Shown: in pieces, positions 60,204-64,000 of the stretch
Position numbering within the stretch: the first letter of the stretch is position 1
Layout of the letters: each line of letters opens with the position of its first letter
DNA from: CAYPFY01 sp964410105
Lineage (GTDB): Bacteria; Bacteroidota; Ignavibacteria; UBA10030; SZUA-254
Direction of reading: 5' to 3'
Assembly: GCA_964410105.1 (NCBI GenBank)
Contig: CAYPFY010000004.1
Location: 143,637-207,636, forward strand
Length of the DNA: 64,000 nucleotides
Notes under the pieces: model-generated
Seen by the model: the letters and a program-made list of their open reading frames with translations, nothing else
Databases searched by the model: none
What the model was told of the DNA's origin: nothing
Position numbers and translations under genes: made by a program

Positions 60204-61213
60204 TGCTTAAAATCGTAGGGAAAGTGTGAAACCCCTTCTTCGGTGATGATTGCCGAAACGAGAGTGCCCGGCGTAATATCAAACGCCGGGGAATAGACTT
60301 TGATTCCCTCGGGGGCGGTCCGTGAGCCGAATCCCCGGGTGATCTCATCGGGGTTTCGCTCTTCAATCGGAATTTTTTCCCCGCATCCTATCGATGTATC
60401 GATAGTCGATGTCGGGGCCGCGACATAGAACGGAATATCGTGCGCCCGGGCGGAAAGGGCAAGCTGGTAGGTGCCGATCTTATTCGCGACATCCCCGTTG
60501 GCGGCTATACGGTCGGCTCCCACGATAACGAGACCGATTTTCTTCTCTTTCATCAGGAATGCCGCAGTGCTGTCGGTGATAAGCGTGGCATCAACGCCCG
60601 CGCCTTTCAATTCCCACATCGTCAGGCGGGCCCCTTGAAGGAGAGGGCGCGTCTCATCGACATAGACGGTGACATTTTTCCCCTCGTCGCGAGCGGTGAG
60701 AATTGCCCCCAGGGCGGTGCCGATCCCGCCGGTGGCGAGGGACCCGGTATTGCAGTGTGTGAGAACCGCGGTTTTTTCGGGAAAAAGCCGTGCGCCGTGC
60801 CGGCCGATCCGCCTGCATTTCTCTTGATCATCTCGATGTATGGCAAGGGCCTCATCGAGAAGCGACTTCCGTGCGGCATCCACCGTCGCGCTTGTCTCAA
60901 GCACATTCTGCATCCGGTGCAGGGCCCAGAACAAATTGACGGCTGTCGGACGGGAGGAGGCAAACTCCTTGATCGCGCTCAAAACCTCTGTGCGGAAGGC
61001 GGTCAGATTCTGGGAAGCGGACCGGGCGGCGGCGAGGGCAACTCCGTAGGCGGCGGCAATTCCGATCAGGGGGGCGCCCCGCAGCTGCAGGGTGCGGATG
61101 GCGGCCACCAGGTCGCGGAAGTCGGGTGTTTCCTGAAGAAAAACTTCTGAGGGAAGCTTAGTCTGGTCGATGAAGCGGACGCTTTGTCCCAGCCATTCGA
61201 TCGGCTTGATCAT
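60200..61213 (-). CDS. mtnA: S-methyl-5-thioribose-1-phosphate isomerase
   Basis: The 337-residue protein has eIF2B-like MtnA motifs: RGAPLIGIAAAYGVAL, THCNTGSLATGGIGTALG (catalytic Cys), and GADRIAANGDVANKIGTY (catalytic Asp). It converts MTR-1-P to MTRu-1-P in methionine salvage. No other mtn gene is adjacent, so a partial pathway or the DHAP shunt may operate. It lies 6 bases after the PfkB kinase gene. Confidence 0.95.
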   Translation of the reverse strand: MIKPIEWLGQSVRFIDQTKLPSEVFLQETPDFRDLVAAIRTLQLRGAPLIGIAAAYGVALAAARSASQNLTAFRTEVLSAIKEFASSRPTAVNLFWALHRMQNVLETSATVDAARKSLLDEALAIHRDDQEKCRRIGRHGARLFPEKTAVLTHCNTGSLATGGIGTALGAILTARDEGKNVTVYVDETRPLLQGARLTMWELKGAGVDATLITDSTAAFLMKEKKIGLVIVGADRIAANGDVANKIGTYQLALSARAHDIPFYVAAPTSTIDTSIGCGEKIPIEERNPDEITRGFGSRTAPEGIKVYSPAFDITPGTLVSAIITEEGVSHFPYDFKQ

Positions 61214-61219
61214 GCATCG

Positions 61220-62143
61220 TCAGACCGGGATTTCCTCATCGAACTTGGAAAGTTCCCTGAATTCCCTGAAGCGATCGAGGATTTCAAGATAGGAGAGCTC
61301 TTTGAAACGTTCGAGGCTGAAGCGCTCCACGCAGAACGAAGCGAGGGTGCTCCCGTGAATGACGGCGCGCTTGAGGCACTCTTCGGAAATATCATCCATC
61401 CGTGCGATCCAGCCTATAAACCCTCCGGCGAAGGCATCGCCGGCGCCGGTCGGATCGTTGATGTTTTCCAGAGGATAGGCAGGGGCGGAAAAGATTGTTC
61501 CTTCCGTGACGAGCATCGCTCCATGTTCGCCTTTTTTCACGATCACGATCCGCGGGCCCATCTTCATGATTGCTTTGGCCGCCTTGATGAGGTTGGGTTC
61601 ATTCGTGAGCTGTCGGGCCTCGGCGTCGTTCACCACCAGCACATCGAGCAATTTCAATGTCTGGCGGAGGTCGGCGTTCTTACCTTTGATCCAGAAATTC
61701 ATCGTATCTCCGACCACGAGGCGGGGTTTGTCGATCTGTTCCAAAACCCGGCGCTGCAGGACGGGGTCGATATTCCCCAGGCAGACATACTTCGTCTTTT
61801 TGAATTCTTCGGGAATGACCGGGTCAAAATGTTCAAAAACATTAAGCTCCGTAAAGAGAGTGTCGCGGGCGTTGAGGTCATACTGGTAGCGGCCGCCCCA
61901 GCGGAACGTCTTTCCCTCCTTGACGATCTGGACCCCGTCGACGTCGATCTCCCGGCTTTCGAGAAAATCGAAGTATTCTTTCTTGAAATCTCCGCCGACC
62001 ACTCCGACCAGCCTGACGGGGGTAACGAAATAGCTTGCTGCGACTGCGATGTACGTGGCGGAGCCGCCGAGAACGTTCTCAACCCGGCCGAACGGCGTCT
62101 CGATCGTATCGATCCCGAGGGATCCGACAACAAGAAGGCTCAT
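61220..62143 (-). CDS. PfkB-family carbohydrate/nucleoside kinase
   Basis: The 307-residue protein has the ribokinase fold: VLGGSATYIAVAAS at the substrate lid, and NDPTGAGDAFAGGFIG with catalytic D236. The N-terminal GSLGIDTIETPFG places it among sugar/adenosine-kinase-like members common in Bacteroidota. The substrate is not known; cotranscription with mtnA suggests a link to nucleoside or thioribose salvage. Confidence 0.88.
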   Translation of the reverse strand: MSLLVVGSLGIDTIETPFGRVENVLGGSATYIAVAASYFVTPVRLVGVVGGDFKKEYFDFLESREIDVDGVQIVKEGKTFRWGGRYQYDLNARDTLFTELNVFEHFDPVIPEEFKKTKYVCLGNIDPVLQRRVLEQIDKPRLVVGDTMNFWIKGKNADLRQTLKLLDVLVVNDAEARQLTNEPNLIKAAKAIMKMGPRIVIVKKGEHGAMLVTEGTIFSAPAYPLENINDPTGAGDAFAGGFIGWIARMDDISEECLKRAVIHGSTLASFCVERFSLERFKELSYLEILDRFREFRELSKFDEEIPV

Positions 62144-62159
62144 ACTCTAACAATTATTT

Positions 62160-62205
62160 GTAAATCGATCCAATTTACGAAATGCAGGCGGGAAGTGCAA
62201 CACGC
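62160..62205 (-). promoter_or_regulatory. Promoter candidate of pfkB-mtnA-recO with palindrome
   Basis: TTGCAC is followed, after 17 bases, by TAAATTGG on the minus strand. The downstream box lies in GTAAAT-N7-ATTTAC (62160-62178), a perfect 6-bp-arm palindrome that could be an operator. Confidence 0.45.
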
Positions 62206-62211
62206 ACGCAC

Positions 62212-62235
62212 GACACTACCAAGTCTGGTAGTGTC
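62212..62235. repeat. Perfect 10-bp hairpin
   Basis: GACACTACCA (62212-62221), loop AGTC and TGGTAGTGTC (62226-62235) pair perfectly. It lies 42 bases beyond the stop of the right-edge gene and upstream of the pfkB promoter. There is no U-tract on either strand, so it is not a standard intrinsic terminator. Confidence 0.8.
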
Positions 62236-62276
62236 TCCGGTCGATGGGACGCGTATTAGTAATCCAACAATTTCCG

Positions 62277-63932
62277 TCAACGCATCAGTATCATTTTCCT
62301 CACGCCAGTAAATGTCTGTCTCGTTACGCTGTTCGTTGCATCAAGACGGTAAATGTAGACTCCGCTCGCGAGGTTCTCACCATGGAATTCCACCTGATAT
62401 TCCCCTGTCTCCTGATCTTCCTTCTGAACTACCGTCGCCACCTCCCGTCCCAGAATATCATAGACCTTCAATGTTACAAGACTCTTCTCCGGAAGGTTAT
62501 ACTCCAGCCTTGTCGTCGGATTGAACGGATTTGGGTAGTTCTGCATCAACGCATATTCCTTCGGCAATCCCCTGCTGACCGATGGTGCAAGGTGCAGCGT
62601 TATTGACAAACTGTCACCAGTAACCACCGTCGACGTATGCGGCACAAGCGATACTCTCTGTGGCCCTATCGTCAGATAGGCGACACCATGGGTCCCAGAA
62701 GAAATCTCTGCCTTAATTGTTAACGGATACGCTCCACCCGTGACGACGATCGGTATCTGCCGCTCCTGCTTATCGCTCGCAAGCTCGATCAGCTGCTCGT
62801 CAGCAAATCGAACATCGAAGCTTCCTTCCGGTACCCGCGGCGGCAGTGTAAAAAACTCCTGTACGAGCCGTCCATCCACCCCGAAAAATAACTCCCCTTC
62901 CTGCCCGTTGCCATCACGTATCACTAATTTGTCCAATCTCCCGAGATCGGTCGTTTCGCCCGATTTGGAGTAGCTCCCCCCCGTCAGTCCATCGAACGAT
63001 AATTGCCCCGAGCCTCCCGCCTTCACCCAATACGCTCGTCCAGGAACTATGCTATCTGCCACGACATAATGTCCGCCGCTGTAGGTGAAAAATGGGCTCC
63101 GGATGAGACCAGGCGGAGTGCTCACAACCGCGAACGATGCCATCTTTACGCTCAATCCTCCCACCATATTCCACCCGTTTGTGAGAGCTAGTGTACTTTT
63201 CTCCCTGTCATCACCCAGAATATTCGTCGTCTGCGGTGTCGTAAACTTCAGCCAATACCCTTTCCCAAAACTCAGCGTCGAGGCTAACTGATAACTTCCG
63301 GCATAGGAAAATGCCGCAGAGCTGTAATGTGTGAATATACTTGCCAGTTGACCCTGATCGGCAACCACGGGCAGCGTCACCATATTCCACCCGGTGACCG
63401 TGGGCGTCTCCACATACGGTCCGCGCATCAACTGCAGTGACGATTCGTCGGTCAGCGGCGGGATCTCGGTCGCATCATAACGCAGCTGAACACTCGAGAC
63501 AAAATTACTCCCTCCGTCCTGCTTAATTGTGTACATCCGGTCAATCGTCGGTTGTCCAACGACTCCCGAGATGGTAGGGCGGGGAATGCCCACCGCCCAT
63601 TTTGAGAACCCCTTCACTGAATCGGCCGCAACCGTATGTGTGCCGGGATGAGGCGTACCTCCAACGAGTTGCCAGGGAAAATGTGTAAACGAATAGGGGG
63701 CCGTATCAGGCTGGGCCGTCATGGAGATCGTCGCTGGGTTCGTGCCCGCTCCCGAGAATTGAATCGTGGTCAACGGACTCTCAAACCGGTACGAACTTGT
63801 CGATCCCGTTTTGATCGATCGTTGTATCGACCCTCGCGTGATCTCCCCCCCTCCTGTCAACGCGCTCTCGCTGTTATCCGTAACTGTGATTGTATCTTGA
63901 TTGCGTGTAAACAGTATATTATCCAATAGCAT
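62277..63932 (-). CDS. Type IX sorting-domain protein with GWNM module; N-terminus probably lost
   Basis: The frame gives 551 residues from ATG 63932 but no signal peptide. Coding-like sequence continues upstream (IYTTFAIDSVRHR) to an in-frame TGA near 63980, so the 5' part is broken or lies in another frame outside the window. Order: beta-rich N-part, tandem GWNM...YWVK module (181-310), a domain beginning LDKLVIRDGNGQ, and a complete sorting domain: NYPNPFNPTTRLEYNLP, TLKVYDILGREVATVV, LASGVYIYRL, KMILMR. Without a signal peptide it could not be exported, so it may be a pseudogene. Confidence 0.65.
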   Translation of the reverse strand: MLLDNILFTRNQDTITVTDNSESALTGGGEITRGSIQRSIKTGSTSSYRFESPLTTIQFSGAGTNPATISMTAQPDTAPYSFTHFPWQLVGGTPHPGTHTVAADSVKGFSKWAVGIPRPTISGVVGQPTIDRMYTIKQDGGSNFVSSVQLRYDATEIPPLTDESSLQLMRGPYVETPTVTGWNMVTLPVVADQGQLASIFTHYSSAAFSYAGSYQLASTLSFGKGYWLKFTTPQTTNILGDDREKSTLALTNGWNMVGGLSVKMASFAVVSTPPGLIRSPFFTYSGGHYVVADSIVPGRAYWVKAGGSGQLSFDGLTGGSYSKSGETTDLGRLDKLVIRDGNGQEGELFFGVDGRLVQEFFTLPPRVPEGSFDVRFADEQLIELASDKQERQIPIVVTGGAYPLTIKAEISSGTHGVAYLTIGPQRVSLVPHTSTVVTGDSLSITLHLAPSVSRGLPKEYALMQNYPNPFNPTTRLEYNLPEKSLVTLKVYDILGREVATVVQKEDQETGEYQVEFHGENLASGVYIYRLDATNSVTRQTFTGVRKMILMR

Positions 63933-64000
63933 GCGATGACGAACCGAGTCAATAGCAAATGTTGTGTAAATATTTCAAGCGGCGATCCGCACCTTGCGTT

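Noticed and set aside
1..64000. CRISPR array, tRNA or rRNA genes, complete insertion sequence
   Set aside because: No regularly spaced repeats, cloverleaf-like sequences or transposase reading frames were found on either strand.

Overview
The window is a GC-rich (by eye high-50s %), gene-dense bacterial chromosome segment with about 54 protein genes. I see no rRNA, tRNA, CRISPR array or complete insertion sequence. Several features point to the FCB superphylum (Bacteroidota / Ignavibacteria-like lineages). Four large exported proteins end in a complete 'NPFNP' C-terminal sorting domain of the type IX secretion kind, and one small protein carries a cut-off copy. There are TonB-dependent receptors with N-terminal carboxypeptidase-regulatory-like domains, a DUF2795 protein, and a YbeY lacking its third metal His. 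Many promoters fit the Bacteroidota pattern TTG(aca)/TTTG-N16-19-TAnnTTTG. The genus cannot be named from the sequence alone.

Layout. 1-6.0 kb (minus): a lipoprotein, TonB receptor, GT4 glycosyltransferase, WecE aminotransferase and TatD-radical SAM fusion run as one overlapping operon; the fusion runs off the left edge. 6.1-8.6 kb: a lipoprotein with a spermidine-synthase fold, and a trypsin-like lipoprotein protease next to a tiny lipoprotein that resembles the protease's own N-terminal domain. 8.6-15.2 kb: metG, holB, an Omp85 protein, DUF2795 and an M23 peptidase. 15.3-20.9 kb: topA-xerC-hpf-hprK chained by ATGA overlaps, preceded by an unknown gene and ybeY. 20.9-25.1 kb: cold-shock protein, MBL hydrolase, gamma carbonic anhydrase, DUF3108 protein and S41 protease. 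25.1-28.7 kb: a visibly AT-richer stretch of coupled exported proteins, one lacking its N-terminus and one with a cut-off sorting domain. 28.9-34.3 kb: lysS, a second TonB receptor, a lipoprotein and a GT2 glycosyltransferase. 34.5-44.5 kb: a lipoprotein, two Asp-box propeller proteins with sorting domains, a DPP-IV-like S9 peptidase, an M64 metallopeptidase and a 46-residue membrane protein. 44.6-51.3 kb: ackA, scpA-scpB-rluB, a third propeller protein, trpS and an HNH nuclease. 51.3-57.5 kb: an M16 peptidase pair (one active, one degenerate), then chrB-chrA with an ornithine-cyclodeaminase-like gene. 57.8-64 kb: pfkB-type kinase, mtnA, recO, a DegP protease, and at the right edge another sorting-domain protein whose N-terminus looks lost.

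Together the window mixes core replication, segregation and translation genes with a heavy load of exported peptidases (S1, S9, S41, M16, M23, M64, DegP) and T9SS-type cargo. That suggests a heterotroph using extracellular protein or polymer. The T9SS machinery itself is not in the window. The items most worth follow-up are the trypsin-like protease / stand-alone N-domain pair (7.0-8.4 kb), the AT-richer coupled cassette at the head of the S41 operon (25.1-28.65 kb) with its shared 'GWNM...GYWVK' module, the S9-M64-propeller peptidase locus with its tiny membrane protein (38.6-44.5 kb), and a structured gap at 57.59-57.70 kb.
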